A program made the position numbers and the translations under genes. From Caulochytrium protostelioides (Eukaryota; Chytridiomycota; Caulochytriomycetes; Caulochytriales; Caulochytriaceae), in assembly GCA_003615045.1 (NCBI GenBank), contig ML014136.1:1-64000 (forward strand): DNA of 64,000 nt, written 5' to 3'. Of the stretch, positions 19,531 through 30,346 are shown piece by piece. The notes beneath the pieces are model-generated. The model did no database searches. It saw nothing but the letters and a program-made list of their open reading frames with translations, and was not told the DNA's origin. Position 1 is the first letter of the stretch, and each line of letters begins with the position of its first letter.

Positions 19531-21045
19531 TCTCTCTCTCTCTTTCTCCTCATATCCTCATATCCTCGTATCCTCTTATCTTCATATTTTCATATCTGCA
19601 TATACAGTTGCACGTGTGTTCTATGAACATGCCGGCCCTCCCTTGAGACGACCTAACACGAACACCATGATTTCCCCGGGTGCCCCACAGGGCCAGCAGC
19701 CCATTCGGTTCAATGTCGGATGAGCTTGCCGACCACGGGCTGCAGGGGGTCTTGCCTGGGGTTGCGGCACAACGCCTCCGGTCTGGCGGGTAAGGCCGGG
19801 CAATTACGGACGATTAACGCGGCATTGAGATCGTGGTTCACACACTTGATGTGGGTGGCTTTATACCACAGCACACCTCGAACCTCGATTCCCTGCTGCC
19901 GGCGTTGACCGGGTTTCAGGATCATAGTCGTCTGGGCATACATTCGGGTTTTGCCGGCGTGTCAAGCACTTATCTTTGAAGATCGCCGCCGCCAGCCGCT
20001 CCAGCACCTCTTTTAAATGGCGCTGCCACGTCTCTGACTGCTTTTGGGTGGGTTCTACAGAGTTCTGCTTTCGGCTCAGCTTCTAGCTGACGACCTGGCC
20101 GTCGGACCGCTTTACAGCCATCAGGGAATTGTTGGTTTTTCTCTTGGCCACAGCTAAGCCACGTCCGTCCGCCTTCAAAGGCGTCGGATCCAAGCGTGCG
20201 GGACCGCCACGTCCACCGCCGCCTGCTCCTTGGGCCGCTTCCTGCCGGTCGGACACCTGTCTCGCATTCATCCGGAGCGGTATGGACCGATCGCCCTCGC
20301 GTGTCACGCTGACGCAGGGATCGCCACACACGCCTCACACGACCACCCTCTTAGTCGCCCGCACGTGGCCCGTAACTCCGACGCCGCTGTGATTGCTCAC
20401 GTGCCGACTGCCGACTGCCCATCTTGGACCGCCCTCTTTGGACTGCCAGCTTGCACAACACGGTCGGAGCCTCAAAATACAACCAGCAACGAGGCACAGC
20501 AGCAGTCACCATCACCCATGAGCCCCCTGCCACTTGCTACGGGAGGCTACGGGCGCACCATTCCCGAGACGACCCTTGTTCATCCCATTCGGTTTGGCCG
20601 TGCGGGACGCTTCCCTAGAGCATTGCGCCCGTACGACGCCCTTCCGTCCGATCCGATCCGATCCGATCAGCACATCGGATCGATCGCGGCCTGACTCCAA
20701 TGCCAGCTCCATCGATTCAGCATCCTTCTGTCCCGTCTTTGTCCTGTGATACCCATCTTCTGTCCCCGCCCACGCGGCCACCGACTCGTCATCACATCGT
20801 GTCTTGCGCCCTCCCTCTGGCGACCTGATCCGGGGTCTTCCTATGGACGGATGGTGTCTGAGCTCGACGGAGTCTTGCGTCGCAGGACGATCGATCGTCG
20901 AGATTGCGGCTGCCACGTGGTCGCTCTATTGACAGTCTCGGGCCGGCGCGATCCACGATACGTGGGCATACGACGACGCGGCCCGAACGGGTCCTGAACG
21001 GGTCCTGACGGGTCAGCGTGCCTCCCCTGCGCCGTGCGAAGCGCC
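19531..21045. other. Right part of accessory island
   Basis: Begins with a CT- and TATCCTC-rich 3' tail of the secreted-protein gene (19530-19600). The middle contains the possible Fanzor/TnpB-like remnant on the minus strand. A short GATCC repeat lies at 20649-20670. The right end is the promoter of the F-box gene. No intact gene is seen. Confidence 0.5.
19710..20331 (-). pseudogene. Possible Fanzor/TnpB-like nuclease remnant
   Basis: The minus-strand frame ending at 19710 codes VLWYKATHIKCVNHDLNAAL followed by IVRNCPALPARPEALCRNP. This resembles the end of eukaryotic TnpB/Fanzor proteins: a Zn-ribbon Cys, then the third RuvC motif of the NRDxNAAxNI type, then a short RP-rich tail. Upstream, in another phase and with stops, are fragments such as SVTREGDRSIPLRMNARQ and LMAVKRSDGQVVS that could be earlier parts of the same protein. 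The first pair of Zn-ribbon cysteines is not clear. The assignment rests on one short motif and is tentative. Confidence 0.3.
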
Positions 21046-24000
21046 ATGGTATCCTCGCCGCCACTGAGGGCGGGGCCACGCCGCTGGCCGCCACACCGAC
21101 TCGTGAGCGTCCATGTTTCAGCAGAAGCCTCGCCGCTCGCCTCGGCATCCGTCGCTGCCTCCGCACTTGACGTGTATGACGTGGAATCGATGGCGACGGA
21201 TTCGGTTCCGTTTGGCCATGGAGGCAGGAGGTCAGCGGACGGAACAATCTTGGACCCCTTCGAGTCGTCCTCTCTGCCGCCGCCATCGTCCCAGCCACCC
21301 CGCCAGCCTGAGCCAGGGATGGCTGATATGCATCCGGTCGAACTGATCGATCTCATCGCCGATCGCTACCCCGTCGGCCATGCCCACTTCGGCAGCCGCG
21401 GCATGCGACGGCCAATAAGGCAACACGCGCACCCACATCTGTCGGCAGCACAGCACGAAGCCCATCCCATCCAGGTCGACGACTGGAACGTGTATGGCGA
21501 TGTCGACATTACTGGCGGCATTGTCGATGCGGGTCCGGTGGCACGTGCTGACATCGAAATGGATCCGCTTCAGGTGGCTCTGACCCTGTCCACGCCCCAG
21601 GGAGATGGGATCACCTCGCCACGTTCGGCATCGCCCGCTTCGTCGTTGCATGACCCTGAAGGGATGCTGCCCTTGGAGTTCATGGCGTCCCTGCCGGCAC
21701 ACCATCCCCTGTCCAGCCAGAGCTTGTCCACGCATCCGGATACTGGAGCTCGGCCGGCGCCGCGTCCACACAACGCGTGGGGGAACGGGTGGACCGCGCG
21801 CCAACCTCCTCCATTTGTCTTTGATACTATGCCCACTCAGCTTCACACGGGTGAGGAGGCGATGCTGACCGCACTCCGCCACAGCGCTCCGGACGACGAA
21901 AGTCAGCGGAGCCATTCAGCGACGCGGACATCCGCTACACCGGGAATGGACATGGGCCCAGCTCGACCGACGTTGCCTATTCCCCTCCCCGCCGTATTTG
22001 GTGTGCCCCCGCCGATGCACGATCTCCGATCGCCGGACTCCTTGCACGACCCAAACTCGATCTTCATGGATATCCCGACGGTCGACCGCCATCACGTCGA
22101 CCGCGAGCGCGATACCGCCAGCTGTCCGAGTGTCACGGATTCGGCGCTTGACTTTGACGTGCCCGCGACCCCACGAATTGATTTCTTGGCCCTGTTGCCG
22201 CACGAGCTCAGCCTCCGGGTGATCTCGCATTTGATCCGTATGACGCCTTCGGTGCTCCCTATTACGGCGTCATCGTCGACACCCGCTGTGGCCGGCTCTG
22301 CTGCGACTGTGACTACGACCACCACGCCGGGAGCGACGCTGTCAGTGACCACCGAGTCGACCGTCATGCCGACTTTTGGCGCAGCACCACCCGGCGTCCA
22401 TCTTCATACAGCGGTGATGGGCAGTGATGACAGCCATGTGTCCAGCAGTGGTCATCGTCACGGCACCGATGTTGCTGACGCTGCAGTCCATCTCATGCGC
22501 TGTGCCGCCGTCAGCCGGACTTGGCGCAATCTCGCGACAGACCATCTCGCTTGGCGTACCGTCTACTATGCGCGTTATCCCGAAGATACCGCGATCCATG
22601 CCGAAGCGCCGGCATGGCGCTTGACAGTGGTCGAGGCGCCACCATTGATGGGATCAATGGATCATTCGATGGCGGATGTTGCGGTGCAATTGACGGCTGG
22701 CGTCAATGTGTCGCCAGGACAGGAAAACCTTGCGGCCATGGAGACACCTGCGTCGTCGTCTTTTTCAGATGCGTCACTGAACCCAGTCGAACCCTCCGTG
22801 GGTCGTGTTGGCATCGAAGTCGTGCCCTTCCGTGACCTTCTGAATGATGCGGATGCCGACGGTGGTCGCTCGGTCACGGCGTACAGGTCCCATACCCAGC
22901 GCGCCACCACGGGCCTTGGCCAGCTGACGGTTCCGTTGGCTTTGGCTGTGCCATATGATGCACGATTCCGCCAGCGCGTGGCCCTGGATCGTAACTGGCG
23001 GATGGGCCGCCACGTGCGCCACTGTTTGTTGGGCCATGCTGACAACGTGTATTGCATCCAGTTTGCGGGCGACGTGCTCGTCAGCGGGTCGCGTGACCAG
23101 ACCGTCGCGTTCTGGGATCTGCGCTCCATGACGCAGGTGCGTGCCCTGACGGGCCATGCCGGATCTGTGCTGTGCCTTCAGTTCAATGCGCACTACCTGG
23201 TGACGGGCTCTTCCGATCACACGGTGGGGATCTGGGACCTGAAGGGCAACCGCTTGCGCACGCTGCGAGGCCACCAGTCGCCCGTGCTGGATGTCCGGAT
23301 GGACATGACGATTGTGGTGAGCTGCAGTAAAGACAACACGGTTCGCGTTTGGGACATCGAGACAGGCGCGTTGCGGCGATCGCTAGTAGGTCATACAGCG
23401 GCGGTCAACGCGGTATGGCTGCACGGCGATCGGTGTGTCTCGGCGTCCGGTGACTGCACTCTCAAGCTGTGGGAGGTCCACACGGGGGTGTGCGTCCGTG
23501 AGTTTATCGGCCATCAGAATGGGCTCGCGTGTGTTCAGTACGACGGCCGGATCATTGTCAGTGGAAGCAATGATAAAACGCTTCGCGTGTGGAATGCCGA
23601 GACAGGTGCGCTCTTGCATATCCTCGAGGGCCACACCTCGCTGGTTCGCACGCTATGTTTCGACTCCGAGCGCATCGTATCAGGCAGTTATGACCACAGC
23701 ATAAAAGTCTGGGATCTTCGAACCGGCGCCCTACTGCAAGACTTTGTGAATGCCCATCGCCTGTCCGTCTTCCAGGTCATGATGGACAAGACGCGCATCG
23801 TCAGCGCGGGCCAGGACCGGGCCATCGTCGTATGGGACTTTGCATGCGATGACGTGCCCCAGGTCGCTTGCTTTTCCCTGCGCGCCCACAACCAGCGGGC
23901 CGTGGTCGAGGCGGGGTCGGCAGCCTCGCGCGGTTTGCACGAGCCTGCACCCAGCGCGCTGACCACGTCGGCACCGTCGGTCACGCCGGCGCGACACCCC

Positions 24001-24636
24001 CCGGCCATTCGTTCCGATGGGGCCGTTTCGGGCGTTGGTGCGGGGGCGCTAGTGTCAGCGACGCCGTCAGGCGCCGTGATGATCAGCGCGCCGCGGCACC
24101 ATCTTTCTCGCCATGGGGCGCCGCCGGCCTCCGAGCCGCCGCGCGCGTCCTCGCTCGGGTTCACCGAGGCCCTGTCGTGGTCGGGCCCCTCATCGCCGAC
24201 CGCGCGTCTACTCCATGCGAGCAGCGTCACGACGGCAGCCTCCACCTCTGCATCCCCACCTATGATTGCGTCGGCGTCGGCGTCGGCGAGGCCTCCCCGT
24301 CGGCATTCAGGCAGCGTGGATGCATCGCCGGGGGCGCCGAATATGGCGTCCTTCTTGGCGAGTCTGCCTGAGCGGCTCATCCGTCGGTCGCATGCCCACG
24401 GCGTGCCCTCCCGGCCACTGCCGCCGATGCGCCCCCCCGCAGATATCCCGTTGCCGCCGCTTCCGACGTTCGCGACCGATGCCGCGCCACTGGCTATATC
24501 GTCCTCTCTGATGTCGCGATCTGCGACGCATCTGACGGCTCCTGCTCCAGCTTCTGCTGCTGATAGGACGGCGGATATACGCGCTGATCCTGGTGATCCT
24601 GATGCCGCAAATCGCATCTTGTTCCCATCGTCCTGA
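21046..24636 (+). CDS. F-box and WD40 repeat protein (SCF ubiquitin-ligase substrate receptor)
   Basis: A 1196-residue protein. An F-box starts at IDFLALLPHELSLRVISHLI (about 376-395) and resumes at CAAVSRTWRNLATDHLAWRT (about 485-505); about 90 Thr/Ser/Ala/His-rich residues split the motif. A spacer carries the RVALDRNWRMGRH block seen between F-box and propeller in many fungal F-box/WD proteins. WD40 repeats fill about 658-935, with GH...WD units such as LTGHAGSVLCLQF, LRGHQSPVLDVRM, LVGHTAAVNAVWL, FIGHQNGLACVQY and LEGHTSLVRTLCF; I count seven or eight blades. Such proteins bind Skp1 through the F-box and phosphorylated substrates through the propeller. N- and C-terminal regions are low complexity. 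The start is the ATG at 21046 (GCGCC ATG G). The specific orthologue (Cdc4, Met30, Pop) cannot be assigned. Confidence 0.9.
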   Translation: MVSSPPLRAGPRRWPPHRLVSVHVSAEASPLASASVAASALDVYDVESMATDSVPFGHGGRRSADGTILDPFESSSLPPPSSQPPRQPEPGMADMHPVELIDLIADRYPVGHAHFGSRGMRRPIRQHAHPHLSAAQHEAHPIQVDDWNVYGDVDITGGIVDAGPVARADIEMDPLQVALTLSTPQGDGITSPRSASPASSLHDPEGMLPLEFMASLPAHHPLSSQSLSTHPDTGARPAPRPHNAWGNGWTARQPPPFVFDTMPTQLHTGEEAMLTALRHSAPDDESQRSHSATRTSATPGMDMGPARPTLPIPLPAVFGVPPPMHDLRSPDSLHDPNSIFMDIPTVDRHHVDRERDTASCPSVTDSALDFDVPATPRIDFLALLPHELSLRVISHLIRMTPSVLPITASSSTPAVAGSAATVTTTTTPGATLSVTTESTVMPTFGAAPPGVHLHTAVMGSDDSHVSSSGHRHGTDVADAAVHLMRCAAVSRTWRNLATDHLAWRTVYYARYPEDTAIHAEAPAWRLTVVEAPPLMGSMDHSMADVAVQLTAGVNVSPGQENLAAMETPASSSFSDASLNPVEPSVGRVGIEVVPFRDLLNDADADGGRSVTAYRSHTQRATTGLGQLTVPLALAVPYDARFRQRVALDRNWRMGRHVRHCLLGHADNVYCIQFAGDVLVSGSRDQTVAFWDLRSMTQVRALTGHAGSVLCLQFNAHYLVTGSSDHTVGIWDLKGNRLRTLRGHQSPVLDVRMDMTIVVSCSKDNTVRVWDIETGALRRSLVGHTAAVNAVWLHGDRCVSASGDCTLKLWEVHTGVCVREFIGHQNGLACVQYDGRIIVSGSNDKTLRVWNAETGALLHILEGHTSLVRTLCFDSERIVSGSYDHSIKVWDLRTGALLQDFVNAHRLSVFQVMMDKTRIVSAGQDRAIVVWDFACDDVPQVACFSLRAHNQRAVVEAGSAASRGLHEPAPSALTTSAPSVTPARHPPAIRSDGAVSGVGAGALVSATPSGAVMISAPRHHLSRHGAPPASEPPRASSLGFTEALSWSGPSSPTARLLHASSVTTAASTSASPPMIASASASARPPRRHSGSVDASPGAPNMASFLASLPERLIRRSHAHGVPSRPLPPMRPPADIPLPPLPTFATDAAPLAISSSLMSRSATHLTAPAPASAADRTADIRADPGDPDAANRILFPSS

Positions 24637-25394
24637 TCATCCTTTTCTTTTCTGTTTATATCGTTGTCTCTTTTAGTGTTGCCGATTTGATTTTTGCGTT
24701 TCCGTGCCCCGCAGGGACCCTGGAATGTGCCCTGGCGCCCCGGCAGTGACCCCGGCAGTGACCCCACGGACCCTCGATCCGTGGACTTGACAGGGGCTAC
24801 GACGGCATTGTCCCTTCAGTCCCTAATGACGCCGTCCTCTGCTCTCCTGTTGGTTGGCCAGAGATCATGATGTGGATCACACGTGATCACATGGTGTTGT
24901 GATTTGGCTCATCCGTCAGCGGCACGGTGAACAACTCCGACGCTGGCGGGTGGGAGGGGTTCCTCGAGCCGGGGTGTGGCGCACGGTGCGCCACATCCGT
25001 ATATCCTCCTTTTCTACCGCGGCCGTCGCTCGAAGGGCGCACGCGCGCCGTGCCGGGGGCTACTCGAAAGAGCGCTGCAAAACCCCCCGAAGCGTGCCGC
25101 TCTGTGCTGTGCATGCGTGGTCGCGTGACGACGATCAGCACCCGCGCACGTGCGCTGAGTCCACGAGACGGCTGCACCATGAAACACGCGGGCGTGAAGT
25201 GGACGGTATGGTGGATGAGCAGCATCAGCAAGTGCGAGGCCTCCAAGGCAGAAATCATCATTGCGAGCGGGCCGATCGCATCGCTCGGTTAGGACCTTCT
25301 CCTTGGGCGGACATGGCAGACTCGCATACCGCGCCCTGATCCTTTCCTGCCGTCCTTGCCGCCGCGTCGCGTCTGCGATCTCCCGCGCGTGGTC
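24637..25394. other. Intergenic, 0.76 kb, upstream of the RABL3-like gene
   Basis: A T-rich 3' flank of the F-box gene, then GC-rich sequence. A near-palindrome with a CACGTG core (about 24868-24893, GATCACACGTGATCACATG) is the only eye-catching motif and could bind a bHLH factor; that is a guess. No convincing exon. Confidence 0.45.
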
Positions 25395-27295
25395 ATGGCC
25401 TCGCTGTCGACGTTCGACCCGACGGATCGCGGTAACGTTGGACTAGAGTGGCCGCGTCCTGCGCCCTTGGCGCGTCTACGATCAGGCGCCTCGATCACCA
25501 CGCTCGACGACACTCACTGCCGTTCTCACCCGTCGCTCTGCTTCCCCTGCTCTCTGCTCATGTTGATCTGCTGCGCCACGTGATGTGAGGTCCCTTTCCA
25601 GTCCGTATCCTGGTTCTAGGCGACTCGGGAACCGGCAAGACCTCCCTCGTCTCCTATCTCTGCCACGATCTCCGCTCGTCCTTCGCAGGACACGGCTATG
25701 ACGCCCCGCCTCCACCGGTCCATCGGACCATCGGCTGCTCGCTCGAAGTCAAGGTAGGTCCCGCCCAAGGGCCGAGCCCCGACCGTGCTTTCTCATCCAG
25801 TGCTTTCTCACCCATGCTGGCGCGGTAGACTCACGCGGTAGACTCTGAACTGTGGTACGATACGATCACCGGTGCGATGCCATACGGCGCGAGGTCACAG
25901 ATCCATCGCTCGAGTGCGACGCCGGTCGGCCAGCAGCTCTCCTTTATCGAATTTCTCGATATCACGGGCGTCTCGCGGCATCCCGCCTCACGCGCCGTTT
26001 TTTTCGCGCCGGGCGCCTACGACGCCGTGATCCTCGTCTACGACTGCAGCAACTCCAAGTCGCATCAGAATCTCGTCAAATGGGTCCGTGAAGTCGCTCT
26101 CGCGAGCGCCCACGCGCCGGCCAGCGGTCTAAGCCACCCCTACCCTCACCACCACCACCACCATCACCACCACCATGGGTCGGCGACGCCGCTGCTGCCG
26201 GGAACGCCCATCGCCAGCACGCCCGGCGGCTCGCACGCCGCCTTTGAGCTGGACTTAAAGGTCGGGCCCACACCGGACGCGGTATTTCTCTCCGGCGCCC
26301 ACGCCGGCACCGCACCGGCGTCCGCGCTCAGCGCAGGCCCGCCGCTGCCGGTCCCGCTGCTCATCGTCGGCACCAAGCGCGATCTGGTCGAGCCGGGCGG
26401 CCGCTTCCTGCCTGATCGCCGTCTTGCTAACGAGTGGGACTGTCCTGCGATCGAAATCTCCACCCGTCCGCGGCCGCGCGCGCTGGCGCCCGCCGCCGCG
26501 CCCCCGGACCCGGCCGCGGGCGGGGACTATCTCGATCTGAATGCCAGCTCGGAGGACCATGCCAATCATGCCTTCTTTGATGTCTTCTTTGATCGCGTCG
26601 TGGCGTCCAAAGCCGCCGGCGCGATGCCGTCGATGCCCAGCCTGGACGGCGCGGGCAGCAGCGCCGGAGGTCTCGGTGCCGTGGGCGGCGGCGGCGGCGG
26701 ATCGCCCTACCCGTCGCGCCTGCTATCGACCCACCACAGCGCGTTCAGCGCCTCGAGCCCGCTCTCGTCGACGGCCGGGCCCCACGGCAGCGACCACAGT
26801 CTCGTCTACGGCGCCGACCGCTACGGCGGTGACCGCTACGCCAGCGACGGCGGCAGCCTGCACGCGCACGGCCCTGCGCACGGCCTCACGCCGGCGGTGT
26901 CGCGCTCGAGCGCGATTCTGCATGGCGGCGGCGGCGGCGGGACCGTGGGCAGTGCGACCGGCGGGTTCCCCACGGCGGCGTTGGGCCCGCCCTCGGCAGG
27001 CCGGTCCCTGCACGGCCACCACCACCACCGCCACCACGACGCGCACCACGGGACGCCGCCTGGGCGGACGCCGCCCGCGCGCGGCGCGACGCCACGCGAG
27101 CGTGGCGTGACCCCCGGGAGCGCATCGGCGGCGTCGGCGGCGGCGGCGGCGGCGGACCACTCGCCGCTGGCGGCCTCGCATGCCATCTCGCCGCAGCCGG
27201 CGGGCGCGGGCCGCTGGGCCGCCGCCGTGAGCCCCATCGGCGCGCCGTTGCCGGGCGCCGCTGCCGGGCACAGTGCGCGGCGGCGCCACTTGTAA
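25395..27295 (+). CDS. RABL3: Rab-like GTPase (RABL3-type) with a long disordered C-terminal extension
   Basis: Three exons: 25395-25431, 25602-25753 and 25829-27295 (donors GTAACG and GTAGGT; acceptors CCAG and GTAG), giving 551 residues. The join at exon 2 creates the P-loop VRILVLGDSGTGKTSLVSYL (GDSGTGKTS at 19-27). VHRTIGCSLEVK matches the RABL3 switch-I area, FLDITG the DxxG motif, VILVYDCSNSKSHQNLVKWV the RABL3 helix, and VGTKRD the NKxD equivalent. The G domain is interrupted by a His-rich loop (ten His at about 26147-26176) and a Gly/Ala/Pro loop. The last ~220 residues are Gly/Ala/His/Ser-rich and end RRRHL, with no prenylation cysteine, as in RABL3. RABL3 orthologues are small GTPases without a lipid anchor; this one is unusually long (about 236 residues in human). 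Confidence 0.8.
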
Positions 27296-27379
27296 GCACG
27301 GGGAGACGAGCCAGGATGCTACTAGAATACACATGCCCAGAACGGGCGGCGCCGCGGGGCGCGAGTCAGGGGCCAGGCA

Positions 27380-27679
27380 TCAGAGATTGCAGCCGATCGC
27401 AAGAAAGAAGGCGATGGTACCGATGCCGAGGAATACGGCGGCGCCGGCGGCATAGCCGAGCTCGAAGGCGAGCCGGCGCTTGTGGCGCGGCGTGCCGACT
27501 TCGTAGATCAGCAGCAGCGACGCGAGCGTGAAGCCGGTCAGCAGCGTGGCAGCGGCGGTGGCCGGATAGGCGCTCCGCGGCACCAGCGGGTCGACAAACG
27601 CTAAGTCAGGGTTGGTCGGTGACCAGTCGACCTAAGCGGGGCCAGAAGTACCCGGTTGCAAAGGGACGCGGGGGGGCAT
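27380..27679 (-). CDS. TMEM258: Oligosaccharyltransferase small subunit TMEM258/Ost5 homologue
   Basis: The C-terminal 67 residues have two membrane helices and the sequence LLIYEVGTPRHKRRLAFELG followed by AAVFLGIGTIAFFLAIG. This parallels human TMEM258 ([20 protein letters not shown], then LFMGFGVLFLLLWVGIY). The frame closes upstream at 27631, so I propose a 28-base first exon (27652-27679, MPPRVPLQP) and a 51-base intron (GTACTT...CTTAG, 27601-27651). This gives 82 residues and places FVDPLVPRSAYP where human has YTSPVNPAVFP. The protein is a subunit of the ER complex that N-glycosylates proteins. It is tail-to-tail with the RABL3-like gene (84 bases between stops). The first exon is the least certain part. 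Confidence 0.7.
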
Positions 27680-28736
27680 GTCACCCAAGTCAAGGGGTGC
27701 AGCAGGGGCCGCATCAGCGGATCACGACCGTTCATACCACATCAAGCAAAACGGGCGGTGAGTACCACGATCAGAAACCGCTCTGACACCGCTGCCACGG
27801 GGGCGGTTGCCACGGGGCCGGTTGCCGCGGGCGCAGTGCCGTGGCAGGGAAGCATCACTGACGCGGGAGCGATCCACGGGCGATCCGCCAGGCTGCTTAC
27901 CAGATGCGTGGTCACGGGCAACAGGGTCGGCGTAGTGGCCAACGCGATGGCGAACATCCTGAAGAAACCGGTCGCGGGTTGATGCGCGGCGTGGCCGATT
28001 GGCGGCACCGACAGAGGAGGATCGCCGGAGAGACGCGGCAGCGGGCGCGGATCACCGAGCAGGGCGTTCACGAGCGCGGCGGGCGGCAGTCGATGTGGAA
28101 CGGCTCTCGCGGTCCCACGCGGCCGTTGCCGATTCCTCGGCGTTCCCGCGTTCCCGCAGAATGCGACCTCTCGTCTCGATACCGCTGGATGGTGTCGCCG
28201 CACCGGCGTGTTGCGTCGGATCGCCACTATGTACGCCACAGGCCCGAGGTCGCGCCGAGCGCGACGCTGTGCACAGCGCCGACCGCTGCGTCCGCACCGC
28301 CGAAGGATGGAAAGGGTGGCGGAACACCCGGGAGCCGGCGACACGAGCGCCACAGGTCGTGCTGCGCCACCCATGGCTGCGCCACTCGCCCGCCTCACGA
28401 CGCTTGTAGCCGGGCTGGACCACCGCCGCGCCGTCCTTGGCAAGTCCGACCACCACGTGCACCCCGACTGGCCGTCAGGGTGCACGCGGCGTCACCGACG
28501 GGACGCGCAGGTGGCACGTGGGTGCCATGATCGGCTTGATTGGCGCATGTTGAGCTGCCCATGCGTTGGAGCCCGATCCACGACGGCATCGGGAGCCGAC
28601 CGGTGGATGGCCACGGGATCACCGACGCCTCTCCGCCGCCGCCCACGCCTCGTCGTGCGCCCTCATCCAGCGCACGTCGCGTCGCGCTCCTGTCGCTCCT
28701 TTCGCGCTGGTGCTCGTGATGCCGACTGTTCCTGCC
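27680..28736. other. Divergent promoter region TMEM258/ELP5
   Basis: 1.06 kb between two divergent starts. GC-rich, with long open frames on both strands, none showing conserved motifs. A small imperfect repeat of CGGTTGCC(A/G)CGG-type units lies around 27798-27850. No exon is supported. Confidence 0.5.
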
Positions 28737-30346
28737 ATGGCGACGGCGTCCGCATCAGGGACGTCGCCGCACGTGCTGGGCCGCCTGCTGAACGGCGCCG
28801 AGACGACCGCGTGGCTGACCGTCGCCGACACGCCCGACCAGGCCGGCCTGCCCTTCGTGCTGCACGGGTATGCCGCCGCACGCGCCCGCGATGGCGACGC
28901 CGTGCTCGTGCTGGGCACCTCGACGCCGTCCGCCGTGCTCGCGCGGGCCTGGGCCGCCGTCCTGCCGCACGCCCGGTTCTGCGACCTCACGGCGATCGAC
29001 GGCCTCACGCTCGCCGACTCGCGCGACGCCGCCGCGGCCGCCGCCCGCCGCGTGGAGCTGCCCGCCACGGGCGCCGCCGTCCCGCTGGCGCACGTCGTGC
29101 CCCTCCTGCGCGGCGCCCACGGCCGCCTGCTCGTCGTCATCGAGAGCCTCGCGTTCATGGACCTCGTGCTGCCCGCGCCCGTCATGACCGAATGGCTCAC
29201 CGACGTCCACGACGTCGTCGACGCCTCGTCCGCCGTGCGCGTCGCGGCCGTCTGGCACCGCGGCCTGCTCAGCGCAGCGGAGGCCGGCGACGCGCTGCCG
29301 GGGCTCGCCGCTCCGGCGCGTGCGCAGCAGCCTGCGTGTCCACGGACCAGCGACTATGTCGCGCTGCTGTCGTCCACCTACGTCGAGTACCACCCGTACA
29401 TGCAGCGCACACGACCGGCACACGACGGCCGCGGGCGCCACGGCGCCGCCGCCACCGCTGCCGACGCCGCCGCTGCCGCCGCGGAGATCTTCCTCGGCAC
29501 GGCCCTCAAGACCAATGCGCGGCGCCGATACCGCGTCCACGTCGTGCATCGCGCGACCACGACGCGGCGCCCGCTGCTCACGCGCGAGTGGATGACGCTG
29601 ATCCCGCCGCCGCTCGATCAGCCTGACCCGTCGCGCTGGCAGGTCGAGGCCGCGCCCGCCGTGGCGTTCGAGCCCGGGGAGGACGACCCCGAGGCCGCCG
29701 CCGCCGCGGCGCCGTCGCTGCCGAAGGGCGCGGCGCGGCCAGCCGCATCGCCGTCCCATGCCGCCGCTCCCGCGGGGCCACGGACCACCATCGAAGTCAC
29801 GGAAGCAGCGACCGCGCGATCGGGCGGCAGCGGCGGCATGACCATCACGAAAGTGACACCAGCCCGCTCTGCGGCCGCGAGCGAGACAGCGGCGCCCGAG
29901 GACCCGATGGCCCAGATCACGACGTTCAATCTCGGCCTGACCGAGCAGCAGCGCGCCGACCGCGCTAAGGTCGCGTTGCCGTATACCCTCCAGGCCCAGA
30001 AGGCCGCGCCGTCCGGTAAGTATCTCTGCAGGCCGCGTGCGCAGCCCTTGCATCCGCACCACGGTCTGAAGCACGCCATTGAAAAAAAAGGAGGTCACTC
30101 ATCCTGCATGACGTTTGCTTCGTTGATTGGGCGGTGGTCGTTGATACGGGGATGATGATGGTGCTGATCACGTTGGTTGATTATATACATGCCCCACGTT
30201 GACGACGGGCGGTGCTTGACGTGCTCCGTCGCTGGTTCTTTTTGTTTGCTATTGGCATGGAACCCACAGACGGGCGCATCGAGTATGAGTACGATGAGGG
30301 CGACGACTACGACGAAGATGACCTGGACGACGACCTCGATATCTAG
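28737..30346 (+). CDS. ELP5: Elongator complex subunit 5
   Basis: Two exons, 28737-30015 and 30270-30346 (donor GTAAGT, acceptor CCCACAG, phase 1), 451 residues. Elp5 is part of the Elp4-Elp5-Elp6 RecA-like ring of Elongator, which modifies tRNA wobble uridine. The C terminus is diagnostic: TTFNLGLTEQQRADRAKVAL (about 395) and, across the splice, DGRIEYEYDEGDDYDEDDLD ending in DDLDI. Human ELP5 has LTFNLHLSKKEREARDSLIL and ends QEDPDDDLDI. The N-terminal half shows a RecA-like pattern without Walker motifs (VLVLGTS, LLVVIESLAF), as expected. An Ala/Pro-rich insertion (about 325-390) makes it longer than the human 300 residues. ATGs at 28719 and 28737 are both possible; the second has the better context (CTGCC ATG G). 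Confidence 0.9.

Noticed and set aside
24868-24893. CACGTG near-palindrome as an operator
   Set aside because: A single copy of a common short motif; not enough to claim a regulatory site, so only mentioned in the spacer entry.
26147-26176. Run of ten histidines, like an affinity tag
   Set aside because: Encoded by a CAC/CAT repeat inside a natural RABL3-like frame; other His-rich runs occur in this genome, so not a vector sequence.
27742-28485. Minus-strand frame of ~247 codons between TMEM258 and ELP5
   Set aside because: No conserved motif, lies in a divergent promoter region and has competing open frames on the other strand.
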